A stretch of 64,000 nucleotides of DNA from Doryteuthis pealeii (GCA_023376005.1 CM042145.1:21707213-21771212); one strand, 5' to 3'; numbered from the stretch's first letter, positions 46,309 through 58,038 are shown. A program made the numbers and translations. The notes: generated by a model not told the origin, from the letters alone.

Positions 46309-46550
46309 AGTAAAGTCGTCGGGGCGGCCTAATGTCGGTATCAATCAGACGGCGAGGAGTCTATCCCCTTTTCACTAGCGCTAGACCAAGGAGATTATTT
46401 TATCATCTGAGGTGGAGCTCCCACACCTACCATCAGTTTCTTTACTTTATCGCATAGATCCCTGTGCTACTCATACGCTGAGTTGGCGGGGGCCGGATAT
46501 CGAACTAGGAACCTTGTGGTTTCTAGCCGAACACTCTACCGACTGAGTAA
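46309..46550 (-). repeat. SINE family C
   Basis: AAGTCGTCGGGGCGGCC through to ACTCTACCGACTGAG. The B-box region reads (minus) GGTTCCTAGTTCGATATCCGG. Confidence 0.85.
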
Positions 46551-46594
46551 ACAACAATAACAATGCACAATAAACGTTTCTGAGATTCCTAAAT

Positions 46595-46772
46595 ATTTTG
46601 GAGGTGCGTGAGAAATGGCCTCGTCGACCCGAGTTCAAATCCTGGAAGAACTACAGTTCACATAGCGCTAATACTCTCTTCAGCTCTGGGTAAATAGTAG
46701 GGCAGATGGGGCTCTTTAATCTTGGTTGGGAAACCAGTATAAGAGAAGAAAACACTGAATTCAAACCTGTTA
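46595..46772 (+). repeat. SINE family A, truncated at an RTE fragment
   Basis: GAGTTCAAATCCTGGAAG, CTCTGGGTAAATAGTAGGG and TTCAAACCTGTTAAA are present. The 3' end is lost where the reverse-oriented RTE remnant begins. Confidence 0.8.
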
Positions 46773-47235
46773 AATCAGCAGCGCGGATATCCATGACAAT
46801 CTCTCGCCAACCATCCCTATCATTCATTGACCCCGGGAGGTCCTCCGCACAGCATGCAGTATCCGCACAGAGCTAGTCTATGTAGGTATTTGCTGGACGA
46901 CCCGCTCTAGCATGTCCATGTGCTGGTTTCCGCAGAAGGACGTCGCTTATGAGTTCATCCTTACTTCTCCAGCAGTGTCCGGCATGTCTTGTTCGTCTTA
47001 CTCGGATGGTTTGTGTGACAGGAGGCAAGTGGCCGTATAGCTGCTTTCTTGTGGGATGTTGTTTCCACGAGTTGTTCAAGATCGCACGGAGCATCCTTGT
47101 GCAGCTCCCATCCAGCCTATTTTCCAGGCCCCTCATCAAGGTCCAAGTGGTGCAACATACAGCAGCACTGATATCACAAGGACCAGGAAGAATTGTCGCT
47201 TCTACTTGTCGGCGAGGTCTGACTTCCATATAATC
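46773..47235 (-). pseudogene. RTE-like 3' end, third copy, reverse
   Basis: On the minus strand: CTTWTLMRGLENRLDGSCTR, LRAILNNSWKQHPTRKQLYG, RRTRHAGHCWRSKDELISDV and GRPANTYID. A frame break near the 5' side replaces the usual VLLYG word. The (GAT)n tail is not preserved at 46773. It is inactive. Confidence 0.75.
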
Positions 47236-48109
47236 ACTTTCTGCAGATGATATATTACTACCTAGGTAGGTGAATTGTTCTACTGTCTTTAGTATAACCT
47301 TAGTTCTTATGTAAGGAGATTCGCAAATTCTAACATGGATTTACTGAGTCAAAAGTTTTGCAATATTTTGATAAAGTGAAACAATTCGGCAGCTTCGTAT
47401 GCTTTTGCAGAAGTCATGAAGGTAACGAACCACACTGAACTGTTAAGATCGTTTATTTTCTCCGAGTGCTTATCGTCAGATTTGCTTTCATGGCTTGGAG
47501 CCCGACCTCGGAATCCATGATTTTATACCTACATGGCTTTGCTTATTTCTCGACGGTTCTTACAAACCGAACGAAATTTATTCAACTATCTGCTTACTTT
47601 ACTGTGATCAGTTGCATTGTGAATAATTTCCAGAAATAGACAACGTTACACGTTCATCTTTGTAACTATTCAAAAACTTACAGTGGGAAGCAATGCAAAA
47701 CGTGTCAGCGCACCAGTGACCACGATACTACCAACCACAGCGGATGCCTCCCACATCTTTAACTTCTTTGGTCACGTAATCTACACGCCGCAAACTATGT
47801 GTTGGCATCCTTCCGTCTACGAAAGACGATGGAGTAGTATCCACATTTTGTTTTTGAAACTACGTATCCTGTGCGGGTTCATATGGAGAATGAGCTGTTG
47901 CCCAAGCAGCAACCCCCCCTCTCCACACTGTCGCTGTGATCCAAAGGAAAGGCAAGGAACCAATGCAGTTTGGCAGCAGTAGTGTCGCATGATTTGCTGG
48001 GTACACTGGATTTCCGCATCATACCACCTTAGGGACGCAGGCTCCTGATTTGCTTCCGGGATTTACTCGCCTAGCCTTTCCTTGGGATGAGGCAGCGGAG
48101 GTTTTGTAT
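47236..48109. other. Unassigned
   Basis: A 99-codon plus-strand frame at 47683-47982 has ordinary composition but no recognisable domain. No repeat family is seen. Confidence 0.3.
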
Positions 48110-48180
48110 CGGACTTTTCCTTCTCTTAGATGGGTTGCCAATCAAGGCTAAGGAGCCCTTTTAACCTATTAATCCTACTA
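48110..48180 (-). repeat. SINE family A fragment
   Basis: ACTTTTCCTTCTCTTAGATG and GGTTGCC match the family A body. 48181-48510 is unassigned. Confidence 0.5.
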
Positions 48181-48514
48181 CTGCCTCACCCTAATATACT
48201 TGATATCTACAAATCTTAACTTCGTCCGGCATAAGACCATATGAAAATGAATAAGAGTATGAAGACTGTGTTGCGCCAGTCTTTCTAGTGGGAATGGTTT
48301 CTCTCGTAAATCAGCTCTAGACTTTTGATATTTATTAAGCTTAGTCTTGCACTAGGTTACCAAGACTAAATGAAAGTGTGGAGATTCCGTTGTGCCAATC
48401 ATGTGCCTTACTAGAAAATCAGCATTAGAAATCCTAGAATTTTAACTAAGCTGGAACACTGACCTCCGAAATACAGAACAATTTCACCGGTCAAAATTGG
48501 CTGTATATATAATT

Positions 48515-49060
48515 ACCAACCCCTCCACACGAGCAGTTGGTCGGAGAGGCCCCCTCCGATCAATCGGCTGGTCACGTCAAGCCCTAGCAACTATATGATT
48601 GCCCCAACCCTATTGTCCTTATGACAAGCTCCAATCCTCTTATCCCATGGATGCTAGAAGGTGAGTGATGAGGGTCTACATGTCCTGGGAATGATGTTAA
48701 ACTCTATCTGATGGTGAGGTTCCAGTTTTGGAGGTTTGGGGAATATGGAGCACCCATTTATCCTCATTGCTCCCTGGTTCACTCTGACCCGGAGTGGTAG
48801 TACCTGTTAGGGTCCCATCAATGGGTTAAAAGAAAAATGTACTTATAAAAGAAATTGAGTATCCATTCAAAAATTAATTTATTTTAAAACTTTATCAACA
48901 TTAAATGCCCCACTGAGGTTGATATGCCTTAAAACAAAACAAACTAAACCGCACGTGCGCGATGTGGCACAAGGTCAATTTCTTAAGCGGAATTTAATTG
49001 GTATAAATCCAGAGCACTCCTTCTCCTAGACTGGTTGCATAACCAAGGTTGATTCTAAGT
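48515..49060. repeat. Family B inserted between SINE family A pieces
   Basis: A short family A end (ACCAACCCCTCCACACGAGC) runs directly into family B (48536-48950, plus strand), which ends ATATGCCTTAAAACAAAAC. Reverse family A sequence resumes at 48955 with CGCACGTGCGCGATGTGG. It looks like one SINE A split by family B. Confidence 0.75.
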
Positions 49061-49092
49061 CTACTTATCCGCTCACAGCGGCTCTTCCAACG

Positions 49093-49526
49093 TACAAAAC
49101 TGATGGTTAGTTCATTATAATGGAGTAGGACATAGATTACAATAATGAAAGGACTTTATTTGAATAGAACAATTTCTTTGTAAAAGTAAAGTCATCGGGG
49201 TGGCCTAAAGTCGGTATCAGCCAGACAGCAAGGGAGTCTATCCCCTTTTCACTAGCACTAGACAAAGGAGATTATTTTAGCGACTGAGGTGGAGCGCCAT
49301 ACCTGCCATCAGCTCCTTATTTTACCGCACAGATCCCTGTGCTACTCATACGCTGAGTTGGCGAGGGCCGGTACCGAACACAGAACCTTGATGGTTCCTA
49401 GTCGAATGCTCTACCGACTGAGCTAAACCGCCCTACTTTGTAATATACCATAATACAGGTAAAAAACACCAAGAAAATTTGCTACAGCCGTGGGGGAAAT
49501 TTGGTAGGCAAAGAGTTATAATACCC
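49093..49526. repeat. Family D unit interrupted by a SINE
   Basis: TTAGTTCATTATAATGGAG to 49182 and TATACCATAATACAGGTAAA to 49526 are the two halves of a family D unit. It is uninterrupted at 4801-5005. Confidence 0.8.
49183..49435 (-). repeat. SINE family C with 7-bp target-site duplication
   Basis: Complete family C unit flanked by CTTTGTA at 49176-49182 and 49436-49442. The uninterrupted family D copy near 4917 has AACTTTGAAATATACC at the matching place, which acts as an empty site. Confidence 0.9.
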
Positions 49527-50104
49527 TTCAGCACTCTACCAGATGGACTGGTCATAGCCATAAAATAGCCTACGATTAAAGGAGATTAAGTAGCTGAATA
49601 ATATTCAGACTGACTTTGCTGCGTTGGCTATACCGAACTGGCCCTCCTCTTTTAGTGTGAGTTTGTCTTTTTGATTGTTTGTACTTATTTGTTCTGTATT
49701 TGTATGTATCCGTTTAGCACCGGATGCTGGTGCTTAATAAATGTGTCAAGCACAACATTCATCTGTGTATCTTTCCACCTCGCGAGACAACACTGCGCCA
49801 AAAAGTGCGGATGTTCCAACACAAGCCTTCACCACTATAAACAAAACCCTGTGTAGGTTGTTCACTGGATGAACCTCATGCGTCGAAATCGACGAGAGAG
49901 CCCATATAGACATACATGAAATCTATAAAACATTTTAGTTTCAATTGTTAATATTCCACATCGAAATATGATAATTCCTGTCAGATCAATATTCTCGATT
50001 ACTCGCTTAATCGGCTTAAATGACGCCTTCCTCCTTTGTTCCTTTCTTGTTTTCTTTATCCTACAATTTCGGAAAAATATTTCTCTTTTCCGTCATTCTT
50101 GCCC
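49527..50104. other. Unassigned
   Basis: No repeat family or gene is recognised. Confidence 0.35.
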
Positions 50105-52080
50105 AAATCGTCTTTGCCGCTTTCATTCTTCCCTCCTTCTCATTCCTTTTTATTCTTCTATTTTATTTTTCTTTCTTTTATTCTTCTATTCTATTTGTAT
50201 TCTTCTTCCCTCATTCTTATTCTTTTTATTCTTCTATTTTCTTTTTCTTTTTTATTCTTCTATTTCTTTTTTCTTTTTTTATTCTTCTATTTTCTTTTTC
50301 TTTCTTTTTTATTTATTTCATTTGTATGTATTTTCTCCGCTTTCATTCCCCCCTCATTCTCATTCCTTTTATTATTCTATTTTATTTTTCATTCTTTTTT
50401 ATTATTCTATTTTCTTTTTCTTTCTTTTTTATTCTTCTTTTTTATTTTTTATTCTTCTATTTTATTTGTATGTATTTTCTCCGCTTTCATTCCTTCCTCA
50501 TTCTCATTCCTTTTTATTATTCTATTTTATTTTTCTTTCTTTTTCATTCTTCTATTTTATTTGTATTCTTCTATTTTATTTGTATTCATTCCTCCCTCAT
50601 TCTCATTCTTTTTTATTCTTCTATTTTCTTTTTTATTCTTCTATTTTCTTTTTCTTTCTTTTTTCTTTTTCTATTTTATTTGTATGTATTTTCTCCGCTT
50701 TCATTCCTCCCTCGTTCTTTTTCTTTTTTATTCTTCTATTTTCTTTTTCTTTCAGAAACGATCTCTTTTTGTCTTCCATTTCTTCTTTCAGTTTTTCATT
50801 CAGAGATCTAATTCTGCACTTATTCTTTTTATTTAAATTGTTTATCATTCTTCTCTTCTTTTTTTCCCCCCTTCCTTTTTTGTAAATTCTTTTCCCTTCT
50901 TTCGCACTTCTCTTTCATTGAATTCTTCGTTCATGCTTCTTCTGAAATTTATTCTTTCTCCCATCTTTCATGATATTCTTTTTTGTTTTATCATTTTTCA
51001 TTTCTTTCTTTTCATCTAACATATCTTCGTTCTTGTATATTCTTCTATTTTCTCTTTTATTCTTCTATTTTATTTGTATGTATTTTCTTCGCTTTCATTC
51101 CTCACTCATTCTCCTTCTTTGTTGTTGTTGTGTTATTGTGTTTAAAATATCTTTATACACGTTTCCTTTCAGCTTTTCTTTCTTTTATTCTTTTTTTTTT
51201 TACTTATCCTATTCTTATTTTTAGTTTTACTCTTCTTTTTTCTTTCCTTTTTTCTTTCCTTTTTTCTTTAATCCATTCTTTCATTCCTTCACTTCTTCTT
51301 TTAATACCTCTTTTCCTTTCACATCCTTTTTTCTTTTCTTTTTTTCATCCACTTTCTTCCATCTTTCTTTCTTTTTCATCCTCTCTTATTCTTATCAATT
51401 TTTCAACTCTTTCCGTTATTCTACCTTTCTTCTTTCTTCCTTCTTTTATCTTTTTTCTTTCTGTTCTTTCTTCTTTCCTTTATTCATCGACCCTTCTTTC
51501 ACTCTTTTCTTCACTCGACCTTTTCTTCTTTCCTTTGTCCCCAATTGTTTTCTTTCTTTCTTTCTTTCTTTCTTTCATTCTTTCTTTCTTTCTTTCTTTC
51601 TTTTCTTTCTTCTTTTTCTTTTTTTTTTATTTCCTATTCTCTTTTTCCCTTTCTTTCTTTCTTTCTTTCTTTCTTTTTTCTTTCTTTCTTCTTTCTTTTC
51701 TTTTCTTGTTTCTTTTTCTTATTTCCTATTCTCTTTTTCCTTTCTTTCTTTCTTTTTTCCTTTCTTTCCTTCTTTTCCTTTCTTTCCTTTCTTGTTTTCT
51801 TTTTTGTTTCCTATTCTCTTCTTCCTTTCTTTTCTTTCTTTCCTTCTTTCTTTTTTTTTTTTCTTTTTCCTTCCTCTTCTCTTCTCTTCTTTTTCTTTCT
51901 TTCTTGTTTCCTTTTTTATTTCCTATTATCTTCTTCTTTCTTTTTTTTCTTTCCTTTCGTTTTCGTTCTTCCTTTCTTTTTTCCCTTTCTTTCTTTTCTC
52001 CCTTTCTTTCTTTCTTTCTTTCTTTCTTTTCTCCCTTTCTCTTCTTTCTTTCTTTCTTTCTTTTTTTCTTTTCCTTACCA
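50105..52080. repeat. Pyrimidine-rich (TTATTCTTC)n and (TTTC)n arrays
   Basis: 50150-50750 repeats TTTTATTCTTCTATTTT and TTTGTATGTATTTTCTCCGC. 51540-52070 is mostly TTTC with TTTCCTATTCTCTT interruptions. The very long open frames are Phe/Ser/Leu composition artefacts. Confidence 0.92.
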
Positions 52081-52912
52081 TTTTCTATTCCGTTCATCCT
52101 CTCACCTACTCCTCCCTCTTTCACATAAAACCCCCCAACATTTAAAAACTGCTTGGGGCCCTTATGCAACCCAATCTCCCCCACCATCCTATTCTCATCT
52201 CATCCCAGATTCTCTTCTCCTTTTCCCTCCTAATCTTCTTCACAAATCCTGCCAATCCACTTGAACCTGCCCCCCCCCCCATCCAAATCTTGAACGCTTT
52301 GCCAAATTACAGAGAGCCTATTTCTTAAGGTTTCCATTGGTTCGTCAAACATCTCTTCGTTCTCTTCTTTCCTATAAGAATTGTTTTATGCCATTCCCTA
52401 TGTCTCTGACTCAGTCATTATCTTCCCAGTCCGACCGAAAAAAAAAAAGATTGTTCTCCAATGTTTCCCATTTACGTTTTTATCTTACACTGCGACTGCA
52501 AGTTCTACGGATCATTAGCATTAATAGTTTCGTGAAGTATTTTCCTTGAAAACTCGAAATATTTATCATAAAATCCATATCCGGAAATACATTGTGACAG
52601 AAGGTTTAAGTAGGCAGCGTATTATCGTAAAAAGGGGAATAAAAATGACCGACGACATTAAAAGAGAGTAAAGACTATCAGAATCCTTTGAAAAGATCTT
52701 GGTATTTCGGGAACGAAAATGCACAAATTTACGGAGAGAACCCCCCACCCCCCAAAAAAAACCCCAGTAATATTCCTGGATTAATTTGTTAATTATGATA
52801 ATCCCAGTCATTATTTCAGTTCTCATATCTATATAAAAAAATACTAATCAAGCACAAAAAGATCTCAGAACTACTCGGTATTTAGTATTATTTAAATTAT
52901 TTTCCTTGTTGA
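52081..52912. other. Unassigned
   Basis: Moderately C-rich then AT-rich. No gene is supported. Confidence 0.35.
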
Positions 52913-52915
52913 AGT

Positions 52916-53085
52916 CAGTCAGTATATTGTTGGTTTGGACAACAGCAACTGGCTAAGCACAACTGAACCTGCCAGTCAGTCAGTATACTGTTGGTTTGGA
53001 CAACAGCAACTGGCTAAGCACAACTGAACCTGCCAGTCAGTCAGTATACTGTTGGTTTGGACAACAACAACTGGCTAAGCACAAC
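52916..53085. repeat. 61-bp minisatellite, three units
   Basis: CAGTCAGTATACTGTTGGTT, then TGGACAACAGCAACTGGC, then TAAGCACAACTGAACCTGC, repeated with period 61 and very few differences. 53086-53329 is unassigned; it has GATTGGCTG then CATAAATAC, a promoter-like order without other support. Confidence 0.93.
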
Positions 53086-53329
53086 TGAACTAGTGACCAA
53101 GACAGCTGGTACATATGGAACTCAAAAATAGTCCATTCACGTATTTGGGTGATTCCATTCCCTGAGTCCTGATTGGCTGCTTGATTTCTATGATGAGGCT
53201 TCATAAATACTCTGACATTCTGCAGTAAGATTGCAGCAAGGTTAGATCCGTATTGGATTACAGCACCTTGTTGCCTTGTCTTACCAATTCGACGGTAATT
53301 GGAACTTAGTATGATTATTCTACAGTCCT

Positions 53330-53495
53330 CATCTTTATTGTTATCTGTACAACGTTTCGGTCGATGTGCCCTCCGGCTTTTCTCATGTATTTCTTGTCGG
53401 ACTCGAGAGGCTTGTCGGACTCGGGAACCTTCTTTTCGAACTTAGGTACCTTATTGTCGTAATCGGGAGCCATCACGGAACTTTGAACCCAACCC
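53330..53495 (-). repeat. Dispersed KKVPE-repeat segment, second copy
   Basis: Matches 39010-39155 on the same strand, same length, no frame-breaking indel. The minus frame reads KVPKFEKKVPES and ESDKKYMRKAGGHI. The hammerhead-like core is degraded here (ATGAGAA). The right palindromic arm is absent. 53496-53780 is unassigned. Confidence 0.65.
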
Positions 53496-53780
53496 TTTAT
53501 TCAATCGATGGGGGTATACTGTTCTCATTCCACTAACCATGGCTGGGTACAAGTGTTAAGCTGTGTTAATTATTATTCTATGTTACTTGACCAGGATTGA
53601 ACATGCAGCCTAGAGGTAGCTGTCACTTAAAAACTCTCTTAAAATCAACGCCTTTATCCACTACGCTATGTGTCCAATTGGAAAAATCCAGAGAAATATT
53701 AACTAATTAAACTTTCGTCAATAAAAACTGAAATTTCAAACGCGGTTATGCTGTTAGGCCACTTCACATTTATTAAAAAA

Positions 53781-53971
53781 CTAGAAATGGGCACCCGGCG
53801 TCGCCTGGGTAGAGGGAGGATAAAAAACGTTAGACTTTCAGGTCAGTTATTATTGAATCAAGAATTGGATCCTGACAGGATGCCCCATTAAAATCCCTAT
53901 GTAAAAAGATTTTGTGTTGATCTAGCCACTCTGAAAAGAAAAATTAAAATCTCCCATTTAAAACATTGAAT

Positions 53972-54021
<50 letters not shown>

Positions 54022-54212
54022 TCCATGCTGTTATCAATAAAATTTTACTTTTTTCCTTATCTTCACGAATATAAACCACTTCTTCATTATTTTTAACCAG
54101 AAAGCAAGATCTGTTGATAGTGAATGTGTATATATATTTACTTTGTCATTGTCTTATTTTCGTAGTTTCCACCGGGCATACACACACAAACTGCCCTTTA
54201 TATATGTATAGA
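53781..54212 (-). mobile_element. Non-autonomous Helitron-like element H7, minus strand
   Basis: On the minus strand it begins TCTATACATATATAAAGGGC after A (54212) and ends TTTCTAG before T (53784-53781). The GGCGACGCCGGGT hairpin lies upstream of the end. It is collinear with H6, with a poly(A/T) expansion at 53976-54008. Confidence 0.78.
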
Positions 54213-55079
54213 TTATCCAATTTTTCGGATGACAATATTCTTACCTGGAATATTTGTGAAGTTATTTTATGCTGAGAACGTTAAAACAAAAGGACGTTAA
54301 AAAGATAATGATGAAAAAATAACAACCGGTTGGTCATAGCCATATCTATATATGAACACTCTTGTTCCTTAATTGTACAGCCGTTATCCTTTAGCAACAC
54401 CCTCTGGTTAAAAAGGAGACTGTCCACATCGTCCAAGATGAAATGCAAAAAATGTAAATCTTGATTATCTGCTGTTGCTTATCCGCCGAATTTTTATTTG
54501 GAATGTTGTTACCTCAGCTAAATAATAGACCATTCTCATTTTATTATAAAGAAAGTAATGGAAGAAAAAGTACATGCTAAACAGAAAAAAATGTAATACG
54601 AAAGAAATGAAGGGAGGAAGAAGGCGTAGGGAGAAGAGACGAGATGAAATGGGGCAGAGTGGTTATTATTTATCTCTTCCCCCTCCCCACTCAAAGAATC
54701 AAAAATTCTATCCACACCTACCATAAAACTGATGACCTAATTTTGCCCCCCCCCCATGCTCTTCAACCTTCTCATACTATTCCTCACTCTCCATAAAATG
54801 AATCAAAGTTTTCTTTTAACCAACCAAAAATTTTAAACCAACTTCCTCCTACCACATCCCACTCCCAACAATCACCCAGCCACCTCCTTATCTTGTCACC
54901 CCGAACAAATTCCAATCTTTAGATCTTTCCCCCTCCACTTTCCATGATAGATTTCCATGTCGTCTGACCAACCAAATCCCCACTATTCTCTTCCCCATGA
55001 ATTCATCACCAGACTCTCCCCCACACATTCACTTTCTCTTCTATAAATACAAATGTATGTATTATGCTTTAATAAACTA
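54213..55079. other. Unassigned; last part is Penelope-like flank
   Basis: No gene is recognised. 55000-55079 with CTCTTCTATAAATACAAATG resembles 38380-38420 and probably belongs to the 5' flank of the Penelope-like element. CTATAAATA could be its TATA box. Confidence 0.4.
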
Positions 55080-55110
55080 ATGATGAAGTCCCGCTTAACG
55101 CGGAACGAAA
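55080..55110 (+). ncRNA. Degenerate hammerhead-like core upstream of Penelope-like element
   Basis: ATGATGA (first base A instead of C) at 55080-55086, stem II GTCCCGC/GCGGAAC with one mismatch, then GAAA at 55107-55110. Penelope-like elements are known to carry hammerhead motifs in their terminal repeats. The core change suggests this copy is inactive. Confidence 0.45.
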
Positions 55111-55203
55111 TATATCACCTACATCTACTTGTTTGAGTTATTCTTTTTGTCCATTTTTCCTTTATCCTTACCATATATATATATATATATATATATAAAG
55201 CTA

Positions 55204-57435
55204 TTCTAAAATTCTGTCCATACCGCAACCTTTTCATATATTTCAAACGTTGATACAACAATTGCCAGATCAACACCTTGAATAACGTCATCAAAATCAA
55301 AGGAAAAATCCGACAACATGAAATCAATTTTCTTGAGGAATGCTTAATACAACGAGTAGTCCCTATGTCCATCGCTTGCTGTATTACCCGGACACAAGCC
55401 AATAACAACCTACACATTGAAAAGACCTTCCTTTTAGAAGAACGTCTTTCCACAACCACCAAACTTTTCCTCCCTCAGACACTATTACCAACTACTTTGG
55501 CGAAATGAATTGAACTTTTTATCTTTCTTCGACACTATACGTCTATGTCGGTACATGGCTTCCTTAGATGAGAAAACGGACAAAATTATTCAAGGTAAAC
55601 GTAATGCTTTGTTAACATTACTTATTAACAAACGTTATTGTTCGTCTTCTAATATTTTCAATTTGAAAATTAATAACTTTTCCAATTATTCCCTCAACGA
55701 TACTGAAGAGTTTGTAATCAAACACGGTCTTGAGTTTTGTATTCCTCCTTCCAAAATAAACAGAGAATCCATTTTTTCTGAATTTGAAATATTATACACC
55801 CAATTGCTGAAACATCAAGCTACATCTACTGACGCACTCACAGCCTTCAAAGCCCGATTAGTTGATCTCGATTAGTTGATCTCGCCCACTCTTACTGCGG
55901 CTCCAGCATCGACAAATCCAACTTTTTCCTACACCGTGAACATTTTAATGCAGTTAAATCCTTGCGGAAAACAACAATATAATCATCTCCAAACCTGACA
56001 AAGGTGCTGGAGTTGTAATACTCAATAACATGACTACATCAACAAAATGGCAGTTATCCTCAATGACACCTCCAAATTTACTTTCCTAGGAAACGTTGAG
56101 ACATTTGACAAAACTGCCATACAGGAACAACGTATACAACGCGAACTACTAAGATTTTATAATAACATTTAATACCTAAAAATATATATGAGAAAATACG
56201 CCCAGTTGGATCCCAGAGACCACGGCTATACGGACTCCCGAAAATTCATAAACAAAATATCCCTCTAAGACCTATTCTATCGATAGTCGAATCCGCCAAC
56301 ACCGCATTGCAAAATGGCTAGCAGTTATATTTGAACCTGTTCTACAACTTTACTCCAAACATCATATTAGTGATTCCTTCACTTTCGATAAAATAATCCA
56401 AAACACTTCAGTTAATCCAAACCATTCCTTTTTCTGCTCTTTTGACATCGCGAGCCTCTATACTAATGTTCCACTTGACGAAACTATCTCTATCTGCGCT
56501 GACGCCATTTATCGCAGTCATTGCCCCCCCTCCTATGCCTGAACATGTATTCCTAAAATTAATACACATCGCCACTAAAGATGTCCAATTTAGTTTTAAC
56601 AACACAATGTACCAGCAAATTGACGGTATTGCTATGGGAAGTCCCCTAGGCGCGACCCTCGCTAATATTTTCATTGGATTTCAAGAAGAACGATTATTTA
56701 AAACTGCGAAACAACCAAAATTTTACAAACGATATGTGGACGATACTTTCGCAATTTTCTCCTCCAGATCAGAAAGCAAACGTTTCTTCCATGTGATCAA
56801 CCAACTCCACCGAGCGTTAACTTTCACATGTGAATTTGAATACAACAGTCTTCCCTTTCTTGATGTCCTAGTTGAGCGCACCGACTCGGGTATACAAACC
56901 TCGGTTTATTGTAAACCAACATTTTCAGGTTCATATACGCGCTGAAGTTCGTTTTGCCTCCTAAGACGCAAAATCAATCTGATCAAAACGCTAGTTCACC
57001 GTGCCTTAATGATCTGGTCTAAAGTTAAACTCACGGACGAGCTAGACAACATTAGAACCACTTTATTAAAAAAACCGAATATCTGGAAGGCCTAATATCT
57101 ACCACAATAAGAAGTAAATGCATACAGTTTGCCACCAATCCTAGATTTGAACCTGAAAAGTGTCCTGTATATATGAAGTTGCCGTGGATTGGCAACACAT
57201 AGCGGCAATTAATTGAGCGCATCAAACAGTCTGTCCACCGTTGTTTTAATTCTGTCAAGTTGCGAATTGTTCTAAAATCTGACACGCTCTTTCCCCCAAT
57301 CTTAAAGATAGTGTAACCCCCACGAAAAAAAGTTACCTAATCTACAAATTCAAATGCAAATGCGATGTTTGCTATATTGGGTGCACTACCCAAAGATTGG
57401 AGGTCAGAATAAACCAACACATTCCATCTTATACC
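55204..57435 (+). pseudogene. Penelope-like element PLE-1: reverse transcriptase plus start of GIY-YIG
   Basis: Order on the plus strand: an N-terminal region (MASLDEKTDKIIQGKRNALL, about 55550), RT motifs with LYGLPKIHK-like sequence near 56220-56250, GIAMGSPLGATLANIF near 56622-56670, RYVDDTFAIF near 56730-56760, and LPFLDVLVER near 56850. The GIY-YIG start CDVCYIGCTTQRLEVRINQH lies near 57360-57420. A 14-bp tandem duplication at about 55861-55884 creates a stop. Other lesions include frameshifts near 55975 and 56025, a gap near 56290, and TGA at 56943. The GIY-YIG domain is cut off at a (CA)n tract. Penelope-like elements copy RNA at an exposed DNA end using this fused endonuclease; this copy cannot. 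Confidence 0.85.
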
Positions 57436-57840
57436 CGTAACACGCACACGCACACACACACACGCAAACAAAAAGTAAACATAGACACATATACATAAAC
57501 ACACACATACACACACCCAAAAAGTAGAAATTCAAGTAGAAAAACACAGAAATTCTCTAGAACAAAAAACAAATTACAACACACACACCTGACATATGAA
57601 ATGAACATCTGATGAACTATATCAGAAAAACTCTAATAAAAGAGTTAGAAAAGCTCAGTTAACGAATTTATTACCAAGCCACCCAGAAAACAAAAACACC
57701 TATTTAAAAGACTAATGTTAAAAATGAAATTCCTTTATACTCCACTCCCACCAAACAGGAAGTGGGAAGTTAAATACTCACGTATATATATATATATATA
57801 CACGCATGTAAGAATTCATTTTCATATTATTGATCAAAGC
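57436..57840. repeat. (CA)n and unassigned flank
   Basis: CA/CG-rich run to about 57520, then AT-rich sequence. A short TATATA tract lies at 57783-57801. Confidence 0.7.
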
Positions 57841-57890
57841 CTGAAGAAGATACCAGAAGATCTGAAACACATATTGCATATGTAAGATAA
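57841..57890 (+). ncRNA. Hammerhead-like core downstream of PLE-1
   Basis: CTGAAGA (57841-57847), stem II AGAT/ATCT (57848-57851 and 57860-57863), GAAA (57864-57867), then an ACATAT-TGC-ATATGT hairpin that could be stem III. Stem I is not evident. It occupies the 3' flank where a Penelope terminal repeat would lie. Confidence 0.42.
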
Positions 57891-57980
57891 AAAGAATAAT
57901 TTTTTTTTCTGAAAACATAATACATTTTGCGGACCTTCTTTTCTATGAAATACTGAATTTTCTCCCGTTGGAACCAAACA

Positions 57981-57982
<2 letters not shown>

Positions 57983-58038
<56 letters not shown>
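57983..58038. repeat. (AC)n(AT)n(AG)n microsatellite
   Basis: Three dinucleotide runs in succession. 58039-58368 is unassigned. Confidence 0.95.

Noticed and set aside
47683..47982. 99-codon frame as a gene
   Set aside because: No domain, no conserved neighbour and no splice evidence; left as unassigned.
50968..52128. Open frame of about 380 codons
   Set aside because: Same composition artefact from pyrimidine arrays; no motif and no conserved start.
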